64,000 nt of DNA. It comes from Vitis vinifera (lineage: Eukaryota; Streptophyta; Magnoliopsida; Vitales; Vitaceae). Location: assembly GCF_030704535.1 (NCBI RefSeq), contig NC_081819.1, positions 21,424,001-21,488,000 on the forward strand. Direction: 5' to 3'. Positions 50,286 through 60,928 of the stretch are shown here, one piece after another (positions within the stretch are counted from its first letter, which is position 1; every line of letters begins with the position of its first letter). A program made the position numbers and the translations under genes. The notes beneath the pieces were generated by a model. That model did not search any database. It had not been told where the DNA came from and worked only from the letters and a program-made list of their open reading frames with translations.

Positions 50286-50860
50286 TGGACATCGTATTTT
50301 TCACGATGCGTTCTCACTCAATGATACAACTCATTTTTTTATTTATTTGGTGAAAATATGATTTTTAGAAAAAGACTTGGAGTCGTAACTTATTTTCGTT
50401 TTATTTTTAGAGAAAAAACAAAATAAGAAAGAAAATCCTAAGTCTAACTCTTTATTTGGAAAATGCGATTCGTGAAAAACCAAACTTGGGTTTAGGGGTC
50501 ATATTTATTAGGAAGGTACTGTAAAGACCATAACATCTCTCTAAGCCTTTAAAAACGAGTCTCTATTAAATAAAATGAAACAAGTGTAACAATTGATAAA
50601 AAAATTAATAAATACCAAAATGATCACATATCAAAAGCAACTCATGATAACAAATAAATAAACAAAGTGAGAATGAGAACATACCTTGACAGCAGGTAAT
50701 AAAGCGTTATCATAAAACAATATTAGTATACATTGATAAGTGTAAAATATTTCACACAAAACCAATCAAAATCAAACAATATCAACCATACAATTTACCT
50801 GAATTATTTTCGAAATAAATGTTACGACTGTTGGCCCCACTATTGTTATGAATTAATTCT
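50286..50860. repeat. Dispersed repeat, copy 1 (CACTCAATGA... family)
   Basis: About 550 bp align with 58999-59560: CGTATTT, CACTCAATGA, AGACTTGGAGTCG, ACAAAATAAGAAAG, TAAAGACC and TAAAAACGAGTCTCTA blocks occur in the same order. The composition and the TGGACCCCGTATTT opening of the second copy suggest LTR-type sequence. No coding part is attached. Confidence 0.7.
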
Positions 50861-50939
50861 CATAAATTCCATTATTTTGGAATTATAAAAACTTAATCAT
50901 TAAAAAAAATTGAAAATGAGAGTTTTGAAAACTAAATTC

Positions 50940-51450
50940 AAAAATTGGAATTTTGGAAAATTTATTTGAATATGGCATTTAAAAAATAAATAAATTTGGA
51001 AATTGGAATTTCGGAAAATTTATTGGAAGATGACATTTTAAAAATTAAATTTGGAAATTGGAATTTTTGGAAAATTTATTTGCATATGGCATTTTATAAA
51101 TTAAATTTGGAAATTTGAATATTTGGAAAATTTATTTGAAGATGGAATTTTATAAATTAAATTTGGAAATGAAATTTTTGGAAAATTTATTTGAATATGG
51201 TATTTTAAAAATTAAATTTGAAAATTGAAATTTTTGGAAAATTTATTTGAAGATGGTATTTTAAAAATTAAATTTGGAATTTTGAAATTTTTGGAAAATT
51301 TATTCGAAGATGGCATTTTTTAACAAAAATTAATTTTGGAATTTTGGAAAATTATTTCGAGAATGAAATTTTGGAAAATTATTTAAAAATTGAAGTGAAA
51401 AAAAAAATTATTTGAAAGTTTGGAATTTTGAAAATTATTTTAAAAAAATA
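50940..51450. repeat. Degenerate tandem array, ~56-bp unit
   Basis: About eight or nine copies of a unit reading GGAAATTGGAATTTTTGGAA then AATTTATTTGAAGATGGCAT, ending TTTAAAAATTAAATTT. Spacing is 54-60 bp and units differ by small substitutions and indels. No function is evident. Confidence 0.88.
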
Positions 51451-51889
51451 ATTTGTGAAAACGTGTGAGCATAAAGGATCAAAAAGGAATATGGGCATGT
51501 ATGCTCCAAGGATGGCCACCAAATGTTAATTGTGTATGCAGAAGCTTAAGATTTTTATAACAGGTTATATATAATAAAAAATACACTTTGTTGACTTCTT
51601 TTTGCTTGTTTCAGCCCTTGGTCCTTCAATTGCATGAATAACCTCAATGAACTCTCAACTTGCCCATTCCGAGATAATCCAAAAATGAAAGCATTGCAAT
51701 ATCCTACATCCATGTGATCCATTTGATCAAACACTTGTGACATCTCAGATGTGCAAGAACGCTTCCCGTACATATCAACAAGTGCGCTACTGACGCATTT
51801 ATCTGACACAAGACCTTGCTTTATCACATAACCATGAATTAGTATCCCATAACCAAATCCTCCTAATCTCTAACAACCAAGGATGAAAA

Positions 51890-52290
51890 TATCGGTAATC
51901 ACGGATATATCGGTATTTCGATTTTACGGATATATCGGAGATATATCAACAAATATTTTGAAAAAAAATATCGGTAAGCTTAAAATTGTTAAAAACTCAT
52001 GAAAATGTAAGGAAAACCTCATAATAATATAATTAGAAGTATAATAGACATTTTAAAGTTATTTTATTAAAAATTTTGATATATATATAACATGATTTAT
52101 CATATTTGATAATAATATCGTATGCATCGATAAAAATGTGAATTTTATAAATGTACATTTATTATTAAATTACACCTAATATTATGATATTTGATTATAA
52201 TATGTCTAATTTTAAAATATATATTAATATTAAAATATGATCCATTTAATTCAATTGTATTAAACAATATAAAATAAATTATGATATATA
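51890..52290. repeat. AT-rich GATATATC-motif repeat, inverted relative to SDR units
   Basis: Reverse complement of the block found in the A and B flanks (28310-28700, 32700-33080), including CGATTTTACGGATATATCGG and GATTTATCATATTTGATAATA. It lies between the downstream PPR fragment and the inverted repeat, so it is one of the insertions that broke the gene. Confidence 0.75.
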
Positions 52291-52296
52291 TATTCA

Positions 52297-53378
52297 CCAC
52301 CCTTATTTATGCATTCTCAAAGTTTCATCAATTTCATCACACACTTGCTACTTTCTCTCAGATGCTCACCCGAGGCCTCAAGCCTAACAATCGTGCCTTC
52401 CCTAGTGTTGCTAAGGCCTGTGTTGGACTATCTGCCCTGAAGCCTGGCCGACAGGTTCATGGCATTGCCACGAATCCTAATTCCCTTAAGAGGTATATTG
52501 AAAGTCTATTATTAGTCCTAGAGTAAGGCACTCTATTTAGAGAGTAGGACAAGATGAGTAAAAGGTAGAGGCATAGCAGTTCACATGTATATTAAATGCA
52601 TGTGGTTAGTTAGAGTGCTTTGGTTGCGACTTTTAAGAGGTTTTGAACCTGAAAGGTATCGACACACGCAGGTCAACGAAAGTCAGGGGATCGCTTACCA
52701 TCTGGGCTAACTTGCCCTTTGATATATTATGTGCAATAAATTTATATATACTTAAATTCATTATATAAAGAAAATATTAAAAGAAATATAATTTTTATAT
52801 TTTTGGTAATTAATTAAAAGATTTTGCATTTAATTATAAAATAATTATAATTAATTTGCTCTTTAAAATATTCTTTTAATATTTTTTTTATATAATGAAT
52901 TTAAGTATATATAAATTTATTGCACATAATATATCAAAGGGCAAGTTAGCCCATATGGTAAGTGGGTGAACCCAAACCAAAAGGTTTGGGGTTCAAATCC
53001 CCTGACTTTCGTTGACCCTTGTGTCGATACCCTTCAGGTTCAAAACCTCTTAAAAGCCGCAACCAAAGCACTCTAACTAACCATATGCATTTAATATACA
53101 TGTGAACCAAAGAAGATTGAACAAAATAATCTGAATCAAACCCAGCTACTGCTACGCCTCTACCTTTTACTCATCTTGTCCTACTATGTCTTACTCTAGG
53201 ACTAATAATAGACTTTCAATATACCTCTTAAGGGAATTAGGATTCGTGGCAATGCCATGAACCTGTCGGCTAGGGAAGGCACAATTGTTAGGCTTGAGGC
53301 CTCGGGTGAGCATCCGAGAGAAAGTAGCAAGTGTGTGATGAAATTGATGAAACTTTGAGAATGCATAAATAAGGGTGG
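52297..53378. repeat. ~500-bp-arm inverted repeat with captured PPR sequence and SINE-like part
   Basis: Left arm about 52297-52795, right arm about 52868-53378, with an AT-rich loop of about 70 bp. Each arm carries PPR coding sequence (LIYAFSKFHQFHHTLATF), then GGTATATTGAAAGTCTATTA, then a tRNA-like SINE part. In the right arm the plus strand shows TTAGCCCATATGGTAAG (A box) and GGTTCAAATCC (B box) at about 52945-52998; the left arm has lost its B box. The left arm keeps ~45 bp of PPR sequence that the right arm lacks, and the right arm has a ~40-bp insertion near 53108-53148. The arms are otherwise closely similar. Confidence 0.85.
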
Positions 53379-53598
53379 AGAAAGAGAAGACATTGGGCTT
53401 AGGAACCAAATCAAGAACAAGAGTTGCATCCGCAAAGCACATGTTAATAGCATAATGCGATAGAAATTTGGTGGCGAGATGGGTATCGTTGAAGAGTCTA
53501 GTCTTGAGGATGTGGGCATGAGCTTGACGTGTTTCAACATTGAGGATGAGAGGGAGCTCTTGATCAACCTTCCCCTTGGGATGCATTGTATGGTTCAC

Positions 53599-56340
53599 TT
53601 CCTCAGCACCAAATGCATTTTAAATGGAGATAAAAACATGATTAGGCATCTCAAAGGAGAACCAAAACAGAGCCGAAGAAAGAGGGCCAAAACTAGACAT
53701 AAAATACAGTAAAAGTAAAAAAAAAAAATCGCAGATTCCACAAACAGGCACAACATATAGTGTCCACAATCGAGCATCAAAATGAACTCAAAATCAATAG
53801 GAGGTAGGACATAACAATGTGAAGTAGAGAAATATGGAGCATGTTGTAATCATACCTGGACAAAACCGGTGAGCCCCTCCTCTACTTCTTCTTCAGTTCC
53901 AAATTTCCTTACTCCAGCTCCTTCCCCTTACAACTCTTTTTTTCTCTCAAAACCTTCGAAAAATCTCCCACCTGTGAACAACCTTCTTCTTCTCTCGCTT
54001 GCTCTTTTTTTTTTTTTTTTGTTTATCCGCCTCTCCTAGCTTCCTTTGCGAGCTTCTAACGGCTCCATTACTGACCCTTTAACAAGTCCCCATTTTCAAC
54101 CACCACTATGGCAAGGTGGGCATATGTCCCATGCAACTCGTTTTCTAGAAATCGTCCCCCACTCCAAAACGAAATGATGTCCAATTCCTCCCGGGTGCTC
54201 CTTAAAGGTGGCAGGAAAAATTAAAATAAAAAACTATTAAAATGTAATAAAACAATGATAATAAATAAATAAATAAATAAATAATCCAATGATCTAAAAA
54301 AAAGGGGAGTCCACATAGTAGTTCGATAAATATTATTTATCACAAAAAACGTGGTTTCGATGAAAAATAAATTAATAATAATTTATTTTTGTCTTATTAA
54401 TGTCAAAAGCATGTGAAGTCGTAGCGCCAATTTCCACAAGACAAGATAATATTGAGTTGTCTTATTGATTGGATGCTACCATGCTACAAAATATTTTAGA
54501 CAATTAATAATTTTTTTTTCTTTTATCAAATAAAGTCTACGACCCTTTATGGAGTCCACGTATAAGAGCATAACTTGTAATAAAGTGCTTAAAAAATGTT
54601 GGAAAAAAAATATTTTTAATTGTTTTTATTATTTTATTTTCAAAAACATCTCTCCGTATCATGCCATATCTTAACTAAATCCAAAAAAGTAATAATAATA
54701 TTAATGTAGGTGTTTAATCTAGGTTATATGGTCCCCGCGTTTATTCCGTTTTAGACCTACGCGGAAAATAATTTTGGGTTGGGCCCCATTATTGGGTTGT
54801 CCTCAGAAGAGTTGTACTGAGTTTGGGGTGTAGGGGTCTTAGGGTGTCAAAATTTTTAATTTTTTTTTAAATATTTTATTTTGGAAAATATTTGTATTTT
54901 TCAGATCTTGACTAAATCGAATGGCTATAATTTTTTAGATTAATAAATTTGTCACATTATGAATAGATAATTAATATGAGTAAGTTAATTGTTGGACCAA
55001 CTACTTTTAATAATTAAATTTGCCCATAATTACTATTGGTGTGGGAGTTAGAAAATAAGTTGAAATGACAAGAATAATAATTTATTTTGGAATAAAAAAA
55101 GGTAAAAAGCAAAAATCAACTACATAGTTTTGTGATAGTCGTAAACCTAAAGGCAAAGAATCAAATCCTTATTAATGAAGATTTGTTTTCCAAAATCTCG
55201 AGGGGTTCATTTACTCCCATAAGCCTTATGTGAGTTCACTCTAGTCACTGACGGTGTTATTTTTATTTACGATCAAATTAAATTTTGAATGAAAGAAGAA
55301 AAGCTAGAAGAAGAGTTGTTTTCTCAAATCTAATAAGTTATAGCCCTTTTGGAAGTGATTTTGAGAGAGAAATATTTTTCTAATGTTTTGAAGTTTTTTC
55401 TTGTGAAAATTAAAGTGCGTTTGACAGTGATCGTATGAAGTGTTTCTAATATTTTTAATACTTAAAGTATGAAAATTTTCAAATGTTATAAAGATTAAAA
55501 ATACTTCATAAAATCACAATCAAACGCACTCTTAAATATGTAATAAATTTTTTAATATCATTTTTATAATTATGAAGAATCACTTGAAATGATTCTTTAA
55601 AAATCACTTATCAAGTGATTTATTTCAAAAGTACTTTTGAAAAACACTCCAAACTAAAAATACTTTAGTTAAAATCATTTAGACTATTAAAATAAAGGTT
55701 AATTTCATTTACAATAAGAGTACGTTTGGTGGTCTTTTTCTTGAAAGTGTTTTTTAAAATGTTTTTAAAAGAATCATCTATCAAATGTTTCTCCAAAAAA
55801 TAGTACAAATGTTTTTCAACTTTTTAAAAATGTTTCCTAATTTCTACCAAATGTATAAGTTTACCTCAAAAATACTTTCTAAAAGTGTTTTTGTCAATCA
55901 AAAGCCACCATTAATTTCAAATTTTGTTAGTTACTCCTATAAATGTGTTTCGTACATAATTTTTTTTTTTAATTATTAAATACATCTACTTAAATTTTTT
56001 TCATTTAAAATATTTCTAAAATTAATTTTATAAATTTATATGAGTGTTAATCCACGAAATTTGAATGATTGGATGTATTTACATCAAACATTAGGGTTTA
56101 AGTAAATTTAAGCCCTCAAACTGGGCTAAACCTGTACTGGGCCTAAGCATATAGGCCAGGAAGAAAGGAGTAAAGGTTTGGGCACAACTCGAACTGCTAA
56201 CCCAGGCCCTGGCCCAAAACACTTCCAATTAATACCCGCCTAGGTTCTGATCCAGGCTGTAATTTAAGTTGGTGATTCAACAGCAAGTATACTATTTCGT
56301 CCCAAATTCTAGAATTTGATGACTGCTTCATTAATTGAAT
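53599..56340. other. Upstream flank of PPR pseudogene and AT-rich intergenic DNA
   Basis: 53.6-54.1 kb is probably the former PPR promoter/leader region (pyrimidine-rich on the plus strand). The rest is AT-rich with an (AAAT)n run (about 54262-54285) and no gene. Confidence 0.5.
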
Positions 56341-56495
56341 TACTAGTTGGGTCCACTCAACTCACCTGCTACAATTCAATAAAATATACATATAATTTAA
56401 AACAGCAAGAAGATATACAAACAAAACCTAATGTATAGGTACCTAAAAAATCAGGACATATAAATAGAATTACACAAGGAAAAAAAAAAAATTTT

Positions 56496-57905
56496 CTAAT
56501 AATTTTTGTGAGCCTTCCATTTTTGAGCCACGGTTGCGAGTGCCTTTGTAGAAGACCCATCAGGGCTCAAAACTTTTGCGGCGGCGTCCTTAAGGTCCTT
56601 CATTCGACTGCGTACATCCTTTCCTTCTTCCTCTTCCATCAGACCCTTAACAATTTGGGCAATTTCATTACGATCGATTAGACCATTTTCGTTAACTTTT
56701 GGCCTCAATGCCACTTTTAAGCCGTTGGTTAATGTTATTGCGTTCATTTTTTGCTCGGCGTAGAGCGGCCAAGCGATCATGGGGACACCGCAGGCAACGC
56801 TCTCGAGAGTGGAGTTCCACCCGCAATGTGACAAGAACCCTCCGGTGGATGCGTGGCTAAGAATTTGAGCCTGTGGTGCCCAGGATGACACCAAGAGGCC
56901 CCGCCCTTTGGTTCTATCTACAAACCCTTGAGGTAAGAAAGAGAAAGGGTCATCTTGAGAATGGACACTGAAGAATGGAGAAGCAGCCACACGACTAGGG
57001 CTCCTCACTACCCACAAAAATCTTTGCTCACTCATCTCTAAGCCCAAGGCCAGCTCATTTAATTGCTCACTGGGAAGGGTCCCACCGCTCCCAAAAGCGA
57101 CGAATAGGACGGAGCCAAGTGGCTGGTCGTCCAGCCACTTCAAACACTCGTTCTCACCGGATCCCACCTCCGGCTCCCTCCTTGTCAGCGGTCCGACCGG
57201 GTAGACCGGCGGTTTACCCGGTTCGAGTGTCTGCAGAGCCTTGAGCGGTCCAGGCTCCAACTCCATGAAGCTATTCACCATTATCCCTTCAGCCAGTCGA
57301 TATCTCTTGGTGTGGTTTAGAACACACTTGTAAGCGTCGCTCCTCCTATCCTGAACTGGGTCGAGCAGCTCCGAGCCGTGGACCTGCACGCAACCAGGAA
57401 TCGCCACCGGTTCATTCATGTCCCGAAATTCGCACGCCACCATCTCATCCAGCTTCGGCAGGAACAGAAACAGCGAGAGAGCCATCGCCGTCGAAGTGAA
57501 GAAAATGTACGGCGCCACCCCGAACTCCGCCGCGACGTCGAACGCGTCGGTTCCGAAGAGATCGACGACGAGCGCCACCACTCGAGTCTTCGAAACCAGC
57601 AACTCCAGCGAGCTCCGGAGATGGGAAAGTGACCGAAGCACAGTGAGAGAAATCATAGTCTCGATCTTCGTATCCGCCGGCAAGTCGTCAAAACTAACCG
57701 GAGGAAGAAAAATGGAGTCTATGCTGGGAGGGAGGCTCTGGAGCACGGCCTTTGGGGCTTTGAGAAAAGAATTTTCGTTGGCGATGATGAAAGTGACTGT
57801 GAATCCATGGTGGGTGACGAGGCGTTTGGCTAGTTCAATGAGAGGGATGAGGTGACCCATGCCAGGGGTCGGGACAATGGCTATGTGGGGAGGTTTTTCA
57901 GCCAT
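56496..57905 (-). CDS. UDP-glycosyltransferase, UGT72B-like, copy 2
   Basis: Single-exon, 469 residues, tandem paralogue of the gene at 46895-48304. His18, Asp115, PSPG Trp342 to Gln385, HCGWNS and the closing Gln are all conserved. The frame stays open 47 codons further upstream, but that extension is low-complexity leader with no counterpart in copy 1, so the start is set at MAEKPPHIAI. Substitutions relative to copy 1 include IPNDNSS to IANENSF, PSTAM to TSTAM, GSQLL to GSELL, AYKWVLHH to AYKCVLNH and TDDLK to TNGLK. Several fall in the acceptor-binding half, so acceptor preference could differ. The promoter has lost the TATA box and has a MITE-like insertion further up, so expression may be reduced or shifted. 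The protein itself looks functional. Confidence 0.94.
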   Translation of the reverse strand: MAEKPPHIAIVPTPGMGHLIPLIELAKRLVTHHGFTVTFIIANENSFLKAPKAVLQSLPPSIDSIFLPPVSFDDLPADTKIETMISLTVLRSLSHLRSSLELLVSKTRVVALVVDLFGTDAFDVAAEFGVAPYIFFTSTAMALSLFLFLPKLDEMVACEFRDMNEPVAIPGCVQVHGSELLDPVQDRRSDAYKCVLNHTKRYRLAEGIMVNSFMELEPGPLKALQTLEPGKPPVYPVGPLTRREPEVGSGENECLKWLDDQPLGSVLFVAFGSGGTLPSEQLNELALGLEMSEQRFLWVVRSPSRVAASPFFSVHSQDDPFSFLPQGFVDRTKGRGLLVSSWAPQAQILSHASTGGFLSHCGWNSTLESVACGVPMIAWPLYAEQKMNAITLTNGLKVALRPKVNENGLIDRNEIAQIVKGLMEEEEGKDVRSRMKDLKDAAAKVLSPDGSSTKALATVAQKWKAHKNY

Positions 57906-58176
57906 TGAAGATGGAAAAAAGAAGAAGAAAAACCAGAAAAGCTGGGTGGAGAAATGATTGAAAAGGAGAGCTGGAGTAGGAGAGGAAGTGGGTAGCGGTG
58001 ATAATGTAGTCGTTGGTCCTTTTTGGGGGATTTTGGGGTTATGCATGGCAGCATGTGGGGCTCACAGTGTAAGGGTTTGTTTGGTTTTCCTCGTTGGAGG
58101 GCTGTGGAGGAGAGGAGTGTGGAACACGATTTTTGCCTTATTTTATTTTATTAATATTATTATTGGATTTTTATTT

Positions 58177-58746
58177 GGGATAATTGTGTTTTGAATCAAA
58201 TTGGCCTAAAATTTAAGCTTTGATTTCATCATTTAAGCCAAAAACCTAAAATAAGCGTGAAAATTGAGAAGAAGAATATGAATTTGATATATTTCTAAAA
58301 ATAACCTTTACTCACTATAAAAAAAAAAAAATATTAATTTAAATTTTATTCCTTTTGTAAACCTTAATAAAATTTAATATAATTTAGAGATTTGGAAAAA
58401 AAAATACACTATTCTCCAAAAAAATAAAAATAAATTATTATTATTATTATTATTATTTAAAAATCAAACAACTTGAAAATACATATTTTTAAAATTGTAT
58501 ATATAAAAATAACTAAAAATATTTCATTTTTTTTAATTGATATATTTTTAGAATATATTTTTTTTACAAAATTAGTTTTCTAAAATTAATAAATTTTCAA
58601 AATAATTATTAAATAAAATTAAGATAAAAAAGTTTGTTAAATATTATAGTAGAAAACAATTTTGAAGGATATATTGGTCTCTTCATATTTCATATCCTCC
58701 CCATAAATTATTTTAGGTCTAATTGGGTCAAAAGTACAATTGTCTA
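58177..58746. mobile_element. MITE-like insertion (about 570 bp) upstream of UGT copy 2
   Basis: Absent from the otherwise collinear flank of UGT copy 1. Left end GGGATAATTGTGTTTTGA and right end TCAAAAGTACAATTGTCTA form imperfect terminal inverted repeats continuing for about 30 bp (…CCTAAA inside both). TTTTTATTT flanks both sides (58168-58176 and 58747-58755), a possible 9-bp target-site duplication as in Mutator-like elements, although the flank is low-complexity. No coding content. Confidence 0.72.
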
Positions 58747-58998
58747 TTTTTATTTTTATTTTTTATTTTTTTTCTGATGTGGACATCTAAAGGTGTGACG
58801 TCGGTGAAGCATAAGGCTTATGTTATCACCTCATCTCATCAATAAGGCTTCATTAACCTATTTTCTTTTATTAAAACAAATATGATCTGGCCTTTTTATG
58901 CTAGGGGTTAGTTCCTAAATGCGCAAAAAGAAAAAAGAACTGTTACTTAATTAAGTAAAAGTTATTTGTTATTTTAAGAAAAAAAATGGTTAAATATT

Positions 58999-59560
58999 AA
59001 TGTGGACCCCGTATTTCTACTCATGCACTTCCACTCAATGACGAACTCGTTTTTTATTTGAAAAAGATTTATTTTTCAGAAAATGACTTGTAGTCGCCAC
59101 TTATTTTTGTTTTATTTTTAAAGGGTAAACAAAATAAGAAAGAAACCCTAAATGTAACTTCTTATTTGGAAAATATGGTATGCGAAATACCAAATATGGG
59201 CTCGGGGGTCAGGTTACTTATTGGGAATGTACGGTAAAGACCGTAACACCCCTTTAAGTCCCTAAAAACGGGTCTCTACTAATGAGATGAAGTAAGTATG
59301 ACAATTGGTAAGGAAGTTAATGGATACCAAAATGATTAAATACTAGAAGCCAAAACATGCATAGAGAAGAATCGAAGTGAGAGTGCTACCGTGCCTTAGC
59401 TGCAAGCAATAATGCACTATCATGAAATGGGGTTAGTGCACAATAATGAATATAAAATATATCGCATATATCGCTAAACAGAGTAAAAAATCATTAGATA
59501 TCATTCTTCACTCAAATTTATTTTTTTAGAGAAAAGATGACCAATGTTGGGCCCCCACCA
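58999..59560. repeat. Dispersed repeat, copy 2 (TGGACCCCGTATTT... family)
   Basis: Collinear with 50286-50860. It starts directly at the end of the UGT duplication unit (TAAATATTAATG|TGGACCCCG), so it probably inserted there or marks the duplication breakpoint. Confidence 0.7.
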
Positions 59561-59939
59561 AAGCCCGATTTATTTTTGTATAAATTAACTTCATAAATTT
59601 TAAATTCATGCTTATTTTAAAAAAATTTTAAAATCAAGGAAAATGTGAAAATTGCTTGCCGAAGGAAATCGCAGCAAATTTTTATTGAAAATGGGATTTT
59701 TGGGACCTAAAAATTCTAAGGATGAAGAAATGTGGAGTCAAAACAAGATTCTTTTGAAAACCAATTTTTAAAGACATGCATGAAGATGGATGAAGAAATA
59801 TATGAGTTTGGAAAAGGAACATAAGAGGGTGGCTATGCAAATTTGGAATTATGCATGTGGGCCCGAAGTGCAACAGGTGTCGCACTAGGAGGTTGGTGAC
59901 TGCAGCTACCCTCTTCGCATTATACCTGGTCACAAAGTT
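59561..59939. other. Short intergenic stretch, unrecognised
   Basis: Contains a minus-strand open frame (59682-59951) with no family signature that I recognise. It could be decayed downstream sequence of the LRR gene. Confidence 0.35.
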
Positions 59940-60833
59940 GATTGCCACCATTTTCCTCCCAAAACGTCTGCTATGCCCAATTCAATGAAGGTAAGAGAGA
60001 CTTGTTGGGCACCAATATGTCACCGAGTATTTTGTGGTTGGATTGGCGTTGTGGATATCGGTATTGAGCTCGATGAGGAGACAACTATTGTTAGATTTTC
60101 GCTAGAAATCACCGACGATGCGATTGCACCATCGGATCCAGGTTCGTTGGGTCGCCCACAATGTTCTTACATGTTGGCATGGGAGATCCACAAAGAACCG
60201 CATTTCGGTCAAAGACGGACATAGGGAACACAGAAAGAGTTTTTGGTATTTCACCGACGAGGCAGTTTCCAGAGACGTTGAAGTCCTGTAGATTCGGGAG
60301 ATTCAAACTTTGCCGAAAAATCGGTTTTCTTCCAGACGTAGAGTAAGAATATGCTAAGTGGTTGACTGTCACTAGAATCTGGCCCGATAAGTTGTTGTGA
60401 GACAAATCGAGACGTTATAGCGGGAAAAGAGACGGACAGAAGCAAGAAACTCCCCCGAGAACTCATTGTAAGAAAGAAAAAACAGCTTTAGAGCAGTGAG
60501 GTTGGAGATATTCGAAATAGGGCCAGAGAGACGGTTTCACTTGAGACTCATCACTCGAAGTTGAGTGAGAGATGCAAGGGGCCGGAAACTGCCTTGCAGG
60601 TCGAGACCCTTGAGCACGAGGTGAGACACTTTGTTCTGGAGACAGGAAACGTCATATCAGCTACACAGATTAACCGTTACATTCCAGGTAGCAAGCTTGT
60701 TAGCAACATTGACACTTTCTTTGAACGCCATCAAAGCTTCCAAATCAAAACTCGTAGAAGCGCAAAGTAGAAAGAAATGGAGGATGAAGAGAACAAAAGC
60801 AAAATCCAAGCTGGTGAGAGTGGGTTTCGCCAT
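59940..60833 (-). pseudogene. LRR receptor-like kinase (At1g68400-like), decayed ectodomain fragment
   Basis: From the ATG at 60831-60833 the minus strand reads MAKPTLTSL followed by a hydrophobic signal peptide, then FDLEALMAFKESVN, the LRRNT domain. Further down are an LRR phrase (LDLSHNNLSGQ-like) and NLPNLQDFNVSGN, GEIPKTLS, FDRNAVLCGSPMPTC, the juxtamembrane-side signature of LRR-III receptor kinases. These pieces lie in different frames, separated by stops and frameshifts (for example just after the NLCS segment). The transmembrane segment is barely recognisable and no kinase domain follows. This is a dead, truncated gene. A Ty1/copia LTR begins 96 bp upstream of its start codon. Confidence 0.8.
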
Positions 60834-60928
60834 TATCGCTCTGCAACTGATTGAAATATTGGAGGAATCCATGACTTTGATGGCATCGTTACAGGCGCAG
60901 ACAATGTTGAAGACTGATTCAAAGTGGC

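Larger units (their letters stand above)
51585..53598 (-). pseudogene. PPR protein gene (At1g20230-like), broken by an inverted-repeat insertion
   Basis: Two minus-strand coding pieces of a plant organelle-targeted PPR protein remain. 53598-53240 encodes the N-terminal part (RQAHAHILKTRLFNDTHLATK, then VPKPNVFSFSTLIYAFSKF and GLKPNNCAFPS). 51868-51590 encodes a later part (VIKQGLVSDKCVSSALVDMY, then FDQMDHMDVGYCNAFIFGLS). In intact relatives these are separated by roughly 140 residues, missing here and replaced by about 1.4 kb of repeats, including a plus-strand copy of the N-terminal piece (52297-52480). Downstream repeats are missing after GLKQ. PPR proteins bind organelle RNAs; this copy cannot make a full protein. 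Confidence 0.85.

Noticed and set aside
52940-53005. Possible tRNA gene inside the inverted repeat
   Set aside because: A and B boxes are present, but the acceptor and anticodon stems do not form a proper cloverleaf. SINE origin fits better.
26764-57905. A functional biosynthetic gene cluster of reductase and glucosyltransferase genes
   Set aside because: Only two families, separated by 10 kb of repeats. Tandem duplication explains the layout, with no sign of co-regulation beyond generic TATA boxes.
57906-58046. 47-codon N-terminal extension of UGT copy 2
   Set aside because: Low-complexity leader sequence, absent in copy 1, and UGTs begin right before the first beta strand (PHIAI). The MAEK start is preferred.
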